A stretch of 5,727 bases of DNA, taken from Alphaproteobacteria bacterium UBA6544 (GTDB lineage Bacteria; Pseudomonadota; Alphaproteobacteria; UBA8366). Location: positions 1 to 5,727 of the forward strand of contig DJKK01000095.1 in assembly GCA_002434595.1 (NCBI GenBank), in the 5' to 3' direction. Position 1 is the first letter of the stretch. The number at the start of each line of letters is the position of its first letter. Below, in pieces: positions 1-5,727 of this stretch. Below the pieces are notes generated by a model, which ran no database searches, was not told where the DNA came from, and saw only the letters and a list, made by a program, of their open reading frames with translations. Made by a program: the position numbers and the translations under genes.

Positions 1-890
1 TTGAGAGTTTCCGTCCCGGCGTCGCAGAACGGCTCGGCATCGGGTATGAAGCGATACGGTCTCTCGGCAATGATGTTTTGTACGTATCGGTCAGCGGATT
101 CGGACAAATTGGAGAGTATAGAGATCGACCGGCGACCGATTCGGTTTTGCAGGCTTTCTCGGGTCTGATGTCTATCAACCGCGGCGTGGATGGTATCCCG
201 CATCGGGTAGGGATGCTTGCTGTCGATACGGCGGCCGCATTGCACGTCTTCCAGGCGGTTCAGGCGGCGTTATTCGGCCGGCGCGACAGTGCCGGCGGTC
301 AGTGGATGCAGTTCGATTTGATGCGGACGACAGCGTCATTTTTGGCTCAAAAGATTGCCGAATACCAAATGGAAGACGGGCAGCCGGCGGGAATGAACCC
401 GCCTGCGGGCGCCTATCGGACGAGCGATGGCTGGCTTGTTTTCACTTTGGTCAAGAATGAGCACTTTGCGCGCCTCATGACGGCGATTGGTCGGCCAGAA
501 CTGGCTAACGATCCGCGTTATGCGGGATTTGACGAACGACGAACGCATGCAGAAGAGCTGGTTTCAATGATGACCGACCTTATGTCGCAACGGTCGACCG
601 TCGAATGGAGCGCAATTCTCCGCGAACACGAAGTTCTCAACAATAGGATCAATTCGGTCGGCGACTGGCTGGCTGACGCGCATGTTCGCGGGATTGGCGC
701 CATTGGCCGGATCGAGCAGCCGGATTCCGGTCCGGTCGAAATCCCGATTGTACCAGGAACCACATTCGATCCGAGCTTGGTGGCGCCCGCTATTGGTGAG
801 CATGGGGCTCCGATCTTGTCCGAATTGGGCATGGCGCCCGATGAAATAGACTCCCTCGCAGCTTCTGGCGCCGTTATCCTGCCCGGTTGA
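1..890 (+). CDS. CaiB/BaiF family CoA-transferase, 5' end missing
   Basis: This is the C-terminal part (295 residues, read from base 3) of a class III CoA-transferase, a family that moves CoA between carboxylic acids in the cytoplasm. The visible start reads ESFRPG, then GIGYEAIRSL and YVSVSGFGQ, which matches the family's ENFRPG...LGLGY...SISGFGQ signature. The Asp of the AVDTAAAL stretch (bases 225-227) falls where the family has its catalytic aspartate, which forms the acyl-anhydride and CoA-thioester intermediates. The family usually has about 380-440 residues, so roughly 85-110 residues lie before the window. The TTG at 78 is an internal codon, not the start, because homology continues upstream to the window edge. 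The MaoC dehydratase gene follows after 20 bases. The frame is intact to its TGA stop. The family call is firm; the substrate cannot be told, since members act on oxalate, carnitine, bile acids, itaconate, 2-methylacyl and other CoA esters. Confidence 0.93.
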   Translation, partial: ESFRPGVAERLGIGYEAIRSLGNDVLYVSVSGFGQIGEYRDRPATDSVLQAFSGLMSINRGVDGIPHRVGMLAVDTAAALHVFQAVQAALFGRRDSAGGQWMQFDLMRTTASFLAQKIAEYQMEDGQPAGMNPPAGAYRTSDGWLVFTLVKNEHFARLMTAIGRPELANDPRYAGFDERRTHAEELVSMMTDLMSQRSTVEWSAILREHEVLNNRINSVGDWLADAHVRGIGAIGRIEQPDSGPVEIPIVPGTTFDPSLVAPAIGEHGAPILSELGMAPDEIDSLAASGAVILPG

Positions 891-910
891 AGAAAGAACA
901 GTAAGTATAA

Positions 911-1408
911 ATGAGCGATAAGCCATTCGACCCCGCGGCACATAAGCCGTTTGAATCTAAGTACTTCGAAGACCTCAAGGTTGGAGATACATTCCATATT
1001 CCCTCCCGCACAATGACGGATGCGCTGTTTTCCGCTTTCCAACTTGCATCCGGTGACAACCATCCGATTCATTACGACATAGAATTCTGCAAACGGCACG
1101 GGCATCGCGGCCTGGTGGCGCATGGATTTCAGACCTTGATCCAGACCGCGCCGGGCGCGGGCTGGTTCCCTTTTGTCGTCGAAGATTCGCTGATCGGATT
1201 TATCGAGCAGTCGTCAAAGTTTCTGAAGCCGGTATACAGTGGAGATACGCTTTATTCGATGCTCGAAATCGTCGATTTGCAGGCCAACCGGTCGACCGGC
1301 GTCGTTAACATCCGATCGACGATTCACAATCAGTACAGTGAACTGGTTCTAGAAGGCGAGCAGAAATTTCTGTTGAAGAAGCGCGATTCCGACGCCCAAC
1401 CGGATTGA
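911..1408 (+). CDS. MaoC family dehydratase / enoyl-CoA hydratase-like protein
   Basis: The protein has 165 residues and a single hotdog domain, and probably hydrates or dehydrates a CoA thioester in the cytoplasm. The hydratase-2 motif is visible as ASGDNHPIH at residues 46-54. The catalytic Asp49 and His54 are present. The Asn of the classical D-x-N-P-x-H pattern is replaced by His51, a change I recall in other MaoC-like proteins. The downstream stretch GLVAHGF (67-73) is also typical. SLIGFIEQ (93-100) and KPVYSGDTL (106-114) resemble later hotdog strands of the family. The ATG is taken as the start because it lies 20 bases after the CoA-transferase stop; the Shine-Dalgarno match upstream (AAGAAAG, AGTAAG) is poor. 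Its spacing to the CoA-transferase gene suggests one transcript and consecutive steps on one acyl-CoA, for example a mesaconyl- or methylacyl-CoA type substrate. That substrate idea is only a guess. Confidence 0.9.
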   Translation: MSDKPFDPAAHKPFESKYFEDLKVGDTFHIPSRTMTDALFSAFQLASGDNHPIHYDIEFCKRHGHRGLVAHGFQTLIQTAPGAGWFPFVVEDSLIGFIEQSSKFLKPVYSGDTLYSMLEIVDLQANRSTGVVNIRSTIHNQYSELVLEGEQKFLLKKRDSDAQPD

Positions 1409-1455
1409 CGGAATTTGGCGCGGCGAGACTGGACAAGCGCCGGTCGGCCCTCCAT

Positions 1456-1893
1456 ATGAACGACTCGATTTCTCGAAGGAGCGGGACCCTGGATACTGGC
1501 GCATACGAATCGGTTACACGCGGCATTAAGGTCGTTGTGAAACCATTCTACCTCGACGATCAATCGGAACCGGACGAAAATCATTTCGTCTGGGCGTATC
1601 ACGTGGAGATCGTCAATGATGGGCATGAACGGGTACAGTTACGAACCCGTTATTGGCGCATCACTGATGCGCTCGGCCGCGTCCAGGAAGTTCGGGGCCC
1701 GGGTGTCGTCGGCGAGCAGCCGGTGCTCGATCCGGGAGAGGCATTCGAGTATACAAGCGGTACGCCGCTGCCGACGCCATCCGGAATCATGGCCGGCACC
1801 TATCAGATGGAAGGGACCAACGGCGAGCAGTTCGACGTCGAAATCCCGGCTTTTTCACTGGACAGCCCCCATCAGGCGGTAAATTTGAACTAG
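1456..1893 (+). CDS. apaG: ApaG family protein
   Basis: The protein has 145 residues and makes up one ApaG domain, known structurally as a fibronectin-III/Ig-like beta sandwich. Recognisable blocks are FVWAYHVEI, RYWRITDALGR (from residue 65), the glycine-rich GPGVVG (81-86, fitting the family's G-x-G-x-x-G motif, suggested to bind pyrophosphate), then EQPVLDPGE, YTSGTPLPTPSG and the end block FDVEIPAFSLDSP. Databases often label it a Co2+/Mg2+ efflux protein from Salmonella corD genetics, but its molecular role is not settled. E. coli ApaG has 125 residues, so the N-terminus here is about 20 longer. The ATG at 1456 is chosen as nearest the family length. A TTG at 1405 overlapping the MaoC stop is also in frame and would add 17 residues. 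Neither has a good ribosome binding site. The gene lies 47 bases after the MaoC gene and is not beside ksgA/apaH as in E. coli. Confidence 0.92.
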   Translation: MNDSISRRSGTLDTGAYESVTRGIKVVVKPFYLDDQSEPDENHFVWAYHVEIVNDGHERVQLRTRYWRITDALGRVQEVRGPGVVGEQPVLDPGEAFEYTSGTPLPTPSGIMAGTYQMEGTNGEQFDVEIPAFSLDSPHQAVNLN

Positions 1894-1903
1894 ATACCGG
1901 TTG

Positions 1904-1909
1904 AAAGGA
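1904..1909 (+). promoter_or_regulatory. Ribosome binding site deciding the folE start
   Basis: The sequence AAAGGA lies six bases before the TTG at 1916, a good Shine-Dalgarno match at good spacing. It argues for that TTG as the folE start rather than the in-frame TTG at 1901, which would place this site inside the coding region. Confidence 0.6.
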
Positions 1910-1915
1910 CTTACA

Positions 1916-2557
1916 TTGAATCTGAAGAACGAAGACTTGAGCGGAATTTCTGCGGACGAGGGCGCCGCGGACTATAATGTCTCTCGCGACGAGGTTGAGG
2001 CGGCTGTCCGCAAGCTCATCCAGTGGGCGGGCGACAATCCTGACCGCGAAGGCCTGCTCGATACGCCAAAACGTGTCGTCAAAGCGTTCGAGGAATTCTT
2101 TTCCGGTTACGCAATCGATCCGACGGAATACTTGGAACGAACTTTTGAGGAAACCAACGGCTACGATGAGATGATCGTGCTCCGTGATATCTCCTTCATT
2201 TCTCATTGCGAGCACCACATCTTGCCGGTCGTTGGCAAGGCGCATGTCGCCTACCTGCCGGAAAGTCGTGTTGTTGGTATCAGCAAGCTCGCGCGAGTTG
2301 TCGAAGCTTTTGCCAAACGCCTTCAGATACAAGAGCGGATGACCGCTCAAATTGCCAATGCTATTCAGGATGCCCTGCAGCCTCGCGGTATTGCCGTGGT
2401 GATCGAGGCCGAACATCAATGCATGACGTCTCGTGGCGTTATGAAACCGGGAGTCTCCATGGTGACGAGCCGGATGCTGGGCGCATTTCGGGACGATGCT
2501 AAGACGCGTCTGGAATTTGAATCAATCATCGGCAAGCGCCCCGCAAATCGCGACTAG
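1916..2557 (+). CDS. folE: GTP cyclohydrolase I, type IA
   Basis: The enzyme converts GTP to 7,8-dihydroneopterin triphosphate plus formate, the first step of folate (and tetrahydrobiopterin) synthesis, as a cytoplasmic zinc-dependent homodecamer. From the TTG start it has 213 residues, close to the 222 of E. coli FolE. Visible markers are the substrate-region block DNPDREGLLDTPKRV, the zinc and catalytic cluster HCEHHILPVVGKAHVAYLP (Cys98, catalytic His100, zinc ligand His101), VVGISKLAR, and the second cluster EHQCMTSRGV (His167, zinc ligand Cys169). The end block SMVTSRMLGAFRD matches the family. All three zinc ligands (Cys, His, Cys) are present, so this is the zinc-dependent type and not the metal-flexible FolE2. 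The start is set by the AAAGGA site. It begins 22 bases after apaG, so co-transcription is plausible. No other folate gene is in the window. The in-frame TTG at 1901 is a less likely start. Confidence 0.96.
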   Translation: MNLKNEDLSGISADEGAADYNVSRDEVEAAVRKLIQWAGDNPDREGLLDTPKRVVKAFEEFFSGYAIDPTEYLERTFEETNGYDEMIVLRDISFISHCEHHILPVVGKAHVAYLPESRVVGISKLARVVEAFAKRLQIQERMTAQIANAIQDALQPRGIAVVIEAEHQCMTSRGVMKPGVSMVTSRMLGAFRDDAKTRLEFESIIGKRPANRD

Positions 2558-2631
2558 CAGCAGGCCGCTGGACAAACCCCGACCTTGAACGGATCATGGT
2601 GTCTGCGCGATACAGCCTGGACATGTGAGAC

Positions 2632-4077
2632 GTGCTCGATTTCCGGCCCATTCTCTTCATTACCGGCGTGCTGATGCTTCCCTTGGCGGTGGCTATGTGC
2701 GTCCCGGCCATCGCTGACGCAGCGGCGCTTAATCCCGATTGGCAGGTCTTTGTCATTGCGGCCGGGTTCACGCTGTTTGTGGGCGGTATTCTGGCGCTTA
2801 CCTGCCGGGGGAACATCCGATCGATCACACCCCGACAGGGGTTCGTTCTTACCACAACGCTGTGGATTATCATTCCCGCCTTTGCGGCATTGCCTTTCGC
2901 TTTTGCGGAACTTGAACTCAGTTATACCGATGCGTTCTTCGAATCGATGTCCGGCCTGACAACGACCGGTTCGACGATCATTAGCTCCCTCGACGCCGCA
3001 CCGCCCGGAATACTGATCTGGCGGGCGCTTCTGCAATGGCTCGGCGGGATTGGCGTGATCGCAATGGCAATCGCTATTCTACCCTTGTTGCGCATCGGCG
3101 GGATGCAGCTCTTCCGTATGGAATCTTCGGACCGCTCGGAGAAGGTGTTGCCGAGGACGACTCAACTGGTCGCCTACATCGCGTTTATTTATCTCGGCGC
3201 CAGCGTTGTTTGCGCCGTGGCCTATTGGGTTGCGGGCATGTCTGGCTTCGATGCAATCGCCCACGCCATGACAACCATCGCAACCGGCGGATTCTCGACT
3301 TACAATGCCTCACTCGCGCATTTCAAAAGCGCCACGATCGAATATATCTGCGTGATCTTCATGCTGATCGGAAGCCTGCCATTCGTCCTGTATCTAAGGG
3401 CCATTCGCGGCAATCCGAAACCGCTGTTTCGCGACGACCAGGTGCGTCTGTTCCTGCTCATTGTCGTCATTGCGGTGCTCGCCTTGGCGTATTATCGCTA
3501 CGCTGCCGGGACCGATATCTTCACCGCATTGCGCGAGGCGGTGTTTAACGTGGTCTCGATCATCACCGGAACAGGCTATGCGACAGCGGATTATGGCACT
3601 TGGGGACCATTTGCCCTAATCGCGTTCTTTTTTCTGATGTTTGTCGGCGGATGCGCGGGCTCGACTACATGCGGCATCAAGGTCTTTCGGTTTCAAGTAC
3701 TCTACGCCACGGCTGTGACGCAAATCCGCCGGCTGCTTGAGCCGCACGGTGTTTATCTTGCGTACTATAATCGGCGTCCCATACCGGAAGAGGTTTCGGC
3801 TTCCGTTATGGCGTTCTTTTTCCTTTATGCCTTGAGTTACGGTGTCATCGCGACTGGTCTCGGATTGCTCGGCGTTGATTTTCTGACGGCAGTTTCCGGT
3901 GCGGCAACAGCGATCTCCAATGTGGGCCCCGGTCTGGGCGAGACGATTGGCCCGGCGGGCACATTCGCGAATTTGCCGGATAGTGCAAAATGGTTGCTGT
4001 CAGCCGGTATGTTATTGGGCCGGTTGGAGCTCTTCACCGTAATTGTGTTGCTGATACCTTCATTCTGGCGTGACTGA
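2632..4077 (+). CDS. trkH: Trk potassium uptake channel subunit TrkH/TrkG
   Basis: This inner-membrane potassium-translocating subunit has 481 residues, the usual family length. All four selectivity-filter loops of the pseudo-fourfold SKT fold can be read: TTGS at 111-114, TGGF at 218-221, TGTGY at 312-316 and NVGPG at 430-434. GGCAGSTTCGIK (339-350) corresponds to the conserved intramembrane gating loop, and Arg464 in the final GRLELFT block is also conserved. Hydrophobic segments lie near 7-27, 38-57, 70-92, 127-153, 178-200, 236-256, 271-290, 322-340, 390-412 and 453-477. TrkH normally needs the nucleotide-binding subunit TrkA, which is not in this window. The GTG at 2632 is chosen because an in-frame TGA sits at 2626-2628 and the N-terminus (LDFRPILFITG) fits the family. 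Its ribosome binding site is weak, perhaps GGA at 2619-2621. It lies 74 bases after folE, so it may have its own promoter. The frame is intact. Confidence 0.95.
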   Translation: MLDFRPILFITGVLMLPLAVAMCVPAIADAAALNPDWQVFVIAAGFTLFVGGILALTCRGNIRSITPRQGFVLTTTLWIIIPAFAALPFAFAELELSYTDAFFESMSGLTTTGSTIISSLDAAPPGILIWRALLQWLGGIGVIAMAIAILPLLRIGGMQLFRMESSDRSEKVLPRTTQLVAYIAFIYLGASVVCAVAYWVAGMSGFDAIAHAMTTIATGGFSTYNASLAHFKSATIEYICVIFMLIGSLPFVLYLRAIRGNPKPLFRDDQVRLFLLIVVIAVLALAYYRYAAGTDIFTALREAVFNVVSIITGTGYATADYGTWGPFALIAFFFLMFVGGCAGSTTCGIKVFRFQVLYATAVTQIRRLLEPHGVYLAYYNRRPIPEEVSASVMAFFFLYALSYGVIATGLGLLGVDFLTAVSGAATAISNVGPGLGETIGPAGTFANLPDSAKWLLSAGMLLGRLELFTVIVLLIPSFWRD

Positions 4078-4088
4078 ATTTACTTCAG
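4074..4088. repeat. Short inverted repeat at the convergent gene ends
   Basis: CTGAA and TTCAG form a perfect five-base-pair stem around the loop TTTAC, spanning both stop codons of the convergent trkH and lipoprotein genes. A further pair, CCTTC at 4057-4061 and GAAGG at 4089-4093, could extend it with a large one-sided bulge. There is no T-run on either side, so it does not look like an intrinsic terminator. It may be chance. Confidence 0.3.
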
Positions 4089-4667
4089 GAAGGCGTCTAA
4101 ATGCTGGCGTATCTGAGCTTCGAAGGTGCGATCGAAGTCCTTCATGACGCGTTCCGTCAATTCGTACCAGATAACTTGGCGCTGTCGCAGCGTTGCATTT
4201 TCGGGAACCGTCCGGCTCCGAGAGCTCGTCGTCATCGCCTTCGCGGATCGAAACCCACGACCACCGACGGCAGAAATCTCGACTTCGACGCGCGCGTCGT
4301 AACGCTCGGATTGTTCTTTCGTAAAGGTGCCTCTGATGCCGCCGAGCGGTTTCAAACGCTTTTCGACAACGCTCGCGTCCCGAACCGTCACCACTGCCTG
4401 TCCTGACGTGCCAACGGTTCGAATCCGATCTACCACCCAGCGCTCGATGGCCTTGTGTGGTGGGACCGGCATTTCATGCTCGACGTGAGGCGCCTTCAAA
4501 GGTGGTTCGAAGAGCAGAACGATATCGATCTCCGCGACATCAAGGGAGATGAGCGGCAAATGACGGAACGTTTGCTTTGGGAACGAACGCGGTTCGACAG
4601 CCGTCTCGCAACCGGAGGCTGCGAGCAGCATAACGATCATGATTGTGCGGATCGACAAACCTATCAT
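4080..4667 (-). CDS. Predicted lipoprotein of unknown function
   Basis: The protein has 195 residues from the chosen ATG. It begins with a short basic stretch and a hydrophobic core (MIGLSIRTIMIVMLL) ending in the lipobox-like AASGC, so Cys20 is the likely lipidated residue and the protein should sit on the outer face of the inner membrane or in the outer membrane. The mature part (about 176 residues) has a proline-rich stretch EPPLKAPHVEHEMPVPP (54-70), then RWVVDRI (76-82), a strand-like VVTVRDASVVE (92-102), EQSERYDARVEVEIS (118-132) and a charged C-terminal helix. This alternation suggests a small alpha/beta periplasmic fold, but I cannot assign a named family. The reading frame is open further upstream inside hslO, but those residues are low-complexity Ser/Arg/Pro and precede the signal, so I reject them. 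No clear ribosome binding site is seen. The gene starts 31 bases after hslO, probably in the same operon. A start at the ATG at 4640 would leave too short a signal peptide. Confidence 0.82.
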   Translation of the reverse strand: MIGLSIRTIMIVMLLAASGCETAVEPRSFPKQTFRHLPLISLDVAEIDIVLLFEPPLKAPHVEHEMPVPPHKAIERWVVDRIRTVGTSGQAVVTVRDASVVEKRLKPLGGIRGTFTKEQSERYDARVEVEISAVGGRGFRSAKAMTTSSRSRTVPENATLRQRQVIWYELTERVMKDFDRTFEAQIRQHLDAFLK

Positions 4668-4698
4668 CGAGAGAATATGCGTCGCGTAGACAGTCGCT

Positions 4699-5607
4699 TC
4701 AAGTCGCGCGTGCCGCGTCGATTTCGGCGCTGTCGAACCACTCTTCGGTGTTGCAAAAATCGCAGGTGACCGAAATCCGTCCCTCGATCTTGTATTCCTC
4801 GATCTCTTCTGGGGAGAACATGGTGAGGATGCCTTGCGCCCGCTCGCGGGAGCAGCGACACGAAAACCGTATTGGATACGTATCGAAAACGCGGACCCCG
4901 TCTTCATGGAACAGACGGAACAAGAGCTCATGGGCGGTCAGCGCGCGCGCCGTCAGTTCGTCTTTTCCGCAGCTGCTCATCAAGATCGTCGCGCGGCGCC
5001 ACGCCTCGTCCATTTTTTCTTTTCGGATGCTCAGTTCGTCTTCAGGGAGACGTTGCAGCATCAAAGCGCCACCAAGCCAACCGCCGTTGCCGTCGGGCGC
5101 CGCAGCAAGCGTGATCGCTGCGGAGAATTGATCCGATTGCTGGAAGAAGTGATGAACGCACTCGATCAAGGTCGCACCCTGCAATTCGACGATGCCTTGA
5201 TAGAGTTTCGTGTGCTCACCCTGGTCGACGGTGAAGGCTAGGTAGCCCGCACCCAAAAGGCGTGGAATTGGCGAACCTTCGTTCTTACCAGCGTTCGGCA
5301 CGCCGCCGGAGACACTTGCATAGGCCCTGATGCCGCCGTCGCTTGTGGCGTCAGCGGTCATAAGGCCGACCGGACCGTTGCCTTTGGCTTGCAGGGAAAA
5401 TACGCCATCGAACTTCAAAGCAGCCGACAAGGTCGCGGTTAAAACCGCGAACTCCGCCATTAATGACTGGACGGCGGATGGCAAGTCGTGCCGTCCTATG
5501 ATGTCGCTCAGGGTCGGGCCCATTCGGACCAGGCGGCCTCGCAATCCGCTCGCTTCGATCAAGAATGGCTGGATCAGGTCATCCGGCGACGTATTCACGT
5601 CAGGCAC
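4699..5607 (-). CDS. hslO: Redox-regulated molecular chaperone Hsp33
   Basis: Hsp33 is a cytoplasmic holdase. It is kept inactive while its four C-terminal cysteines bind zinc, and becomes active when oxidative stress forms disulfides and releases the metal. The zinc centre is complete: CRC at Cys250 and Cys252, and CDFC at Cys282 and Cys285, in the usual C-x-C ... C-x-x-C layout. The N-terminal domain shows LIQPFLIEASGLRGRLVR, KGNGPVGLMTADATSDGG (75-92) and the PxxQGIVELQG-like stretch LYQGIVELQG. The 302-residue length is normal. The GTG at 5607 overlaps the argF end by 13 bases, with AGGG 12 bases upstream. A second in-frame GTG at 5598 (codon 4) gives the classical four-base GTGA overlap with the argF stop, but is further from that site. 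Either way hslO is translationally coupled to argF. Two extra cysteines (150 and 213) lie outside the zinc centre. Confidence 0.96.
   Translation of the reverse strand: MPDVNTSPDDLIQPFLIEASGLRGRLVRMGPTLSDIIGRHDLPSAVQSLMAEFAVLTATLSAALKFDGVFSLQAKGNGPVGLMTADATSDGGIRAYASVSGGVPNAGKNEGSPIPRLLGAGYLAFTVDQGEHTKLYQGIVELQGATLIECVHHFFQQSDQFSAAITLAAAPDGNGGWLGGALMLQRLPEDELSIRKEKMDEAWRRATILMSSCGKDELTARALTAHELLFRLFHEDGVRVFDTYPIRFSCRCSRERAQGILTMFSPEEIEEYKIEGRISVTCDFCNTEEWFDSAEIDAARAT
5433..5450. repeat. Perfect 8-bp inverted repeat inside hslO
   Basis: TCGCGGTT and AACCGCGA are exact reverse complements separated by AA, within codons of the N-terminal part of hslO (about residues 53-58). It could form a small hairpin in DNA or mRNA or look like an operator half-site pair. 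Its position well inside a coding region and its short arms make chance the simplest explanation. Confidence 0.4.
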
Positions 5608-5727
5608 CAGGTCAGAATACCCTTTTGAGCATGCAGCCGGTTTTCGGCCTCGTCCCAGACCACAGATTGGGGCCCATCCATGACGCCCGTAGTCACTTCT
5701 TCGCCGCGATGGGCGGGCAAGCAGTGC
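5595..5727 (-). CDS. argF: Ornithine carbamoyltransferase, C-terminal end only
   Basis: The last 43 codons plus the TGA stop are visible, read from base 5726 downward. They begin with HCLPAHRGEEV, the HCLP active-site block whose Cys and Leu contact ornithine and carbamoyl phosphate. They continue with MDGPQSVVWDEAENRLHAQK, the C-terminal helix region in which the Arg of ENRLH is conserved for carbamoyl phosphate binding. The enzyme makes citrulline from ornithine and carbamoyl phosphate in arginine synthesis, as a cytoplasmic trimer. Only about one seventh of the usual length of about 310 residues is inside the window; the start and promoter lie to the right. The stop overlaps the start of hslO. 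HCLP with EENRLH-type sequence favours ornithine over N-acetylornithine or aspartate carbamoyltransferase, and biosynthetic ArgF rather than catabolic ArcB on context. Confidence 0.93.
   Translation of the reverse strand, partial: HCLPAHRGEEVTTGVMDGPQSVVWDEAENRLHAQKGILTWCLT

Noticed and set aside
531..544. Tandem copy of GACGAAC in the CoA-transferase gene.
   Set aside because: Only two copies of seven bases, within a frame-preserving coding stretch; no sign of a repeat system.
518..1123. Open frames on the - strand opposite the CoA-transferase and MaoC genes (for example 518-1123 and 564-941).
   Set aside because: They oppose strongly recognised genes, have no recognisable motifs, and are the usual antisense frames of GC-rich coding DNA.
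1787..2419. 210-codon - strand frame opposite apaG and folE.
   Set aside because: It spans two well-identified genes on the other strand and its translation resembles no family.
2562..2574. CAGC-AGGCC-GCTG hairpin just after folE as a terminator.
   Set aside because: The stem is only four base pairs and no T-run follows.
2585..2614. Possible promoter for trkH: TTGAAC (2585-2590) and GATACA (2609-2614), 18 bases apart.
   Set aside because: The -10 match is weak (three of six), and a start near 2621 would leave almost no leader and lose the likely GGA ribosome binding site.
4668..4931. Upstream extension of the lipoprotein reading frame (88 codons) inside hslO.
   Set aside because: The residues are Ser/Arg/Pro-rich with no domain, lie out of frame within the well-supported hslO gene, and would bury the signal peptide of the lipoprotein.
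5433..5450. The 8-bp-arm inverted repeat in hslO as a regulatory operator.
   Set aside because: About one such repeat with a short spacer is expected by chance in a window of this size (about 5700 positions times roughly ten spacer lengths divided by 65536), and it lies inside coding sequence.

Overview
The window looks like ordinary chromosomal DNA from an alphaproteobacterium. It is moderately GC-rich, almost fully coding, and uses several GTG or TTG starts. The lineage is inferred from protein style and from the argF-hslO adjacency, which I recall as common in Alphaproteobacteria; no rRNA or other marker is present to prove it. I found no tRNA, rRNA, CRISPR array, insertion sequence, phage gene or attachment site, and no stretch over 75 bases without a gene.

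Layout. Bases 1-4077 carry five genes on the + strand: a CaiB/BaiF-type CoA-transferase (5' end cut off by the window edge), a single-hotdog MaoC-type dehydratase, apaG, folE (GTP cyclohydrolase I) and trkH (potassium uptake channel subunit). Bases 4080-5727 carry three genes on the - strand, read from the right edge leftwards: the 3' end of argF (ornithine carbamoyltransferase), hslO (redox-regulated chaperone Hsp33) and a small predicted lipoprotein of unknown function. The two blocks converge with only two bases between the trkH and lipoprotein stop codons.

How the genes may work together. The CoA-transferase and MaoC dehydratase are 20 bases apart and probably handle a CoA thioester together: one makes the acyl-CoA and the other hydrates or dehydrates it. 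The substrate cannot be read from the sequence. apaG, folE and trkH follow in the same direction with short gaps, so they may be partly co-transcribed, but they share no pathway. On the other strand hslO overlaps the end of argF, so those two are very likely co-transcribed and translationally coupled. The lipoprotein gene begins 31 bases after hslO and probably belongs to the same transcript.

No clearly new system is visible. The best leads are the uncharacterised lipoprotein, the unassigned CoA-transferase/MaoC pair, and the very tight convergence of the two operons with no recognisable intrinsic terminator.
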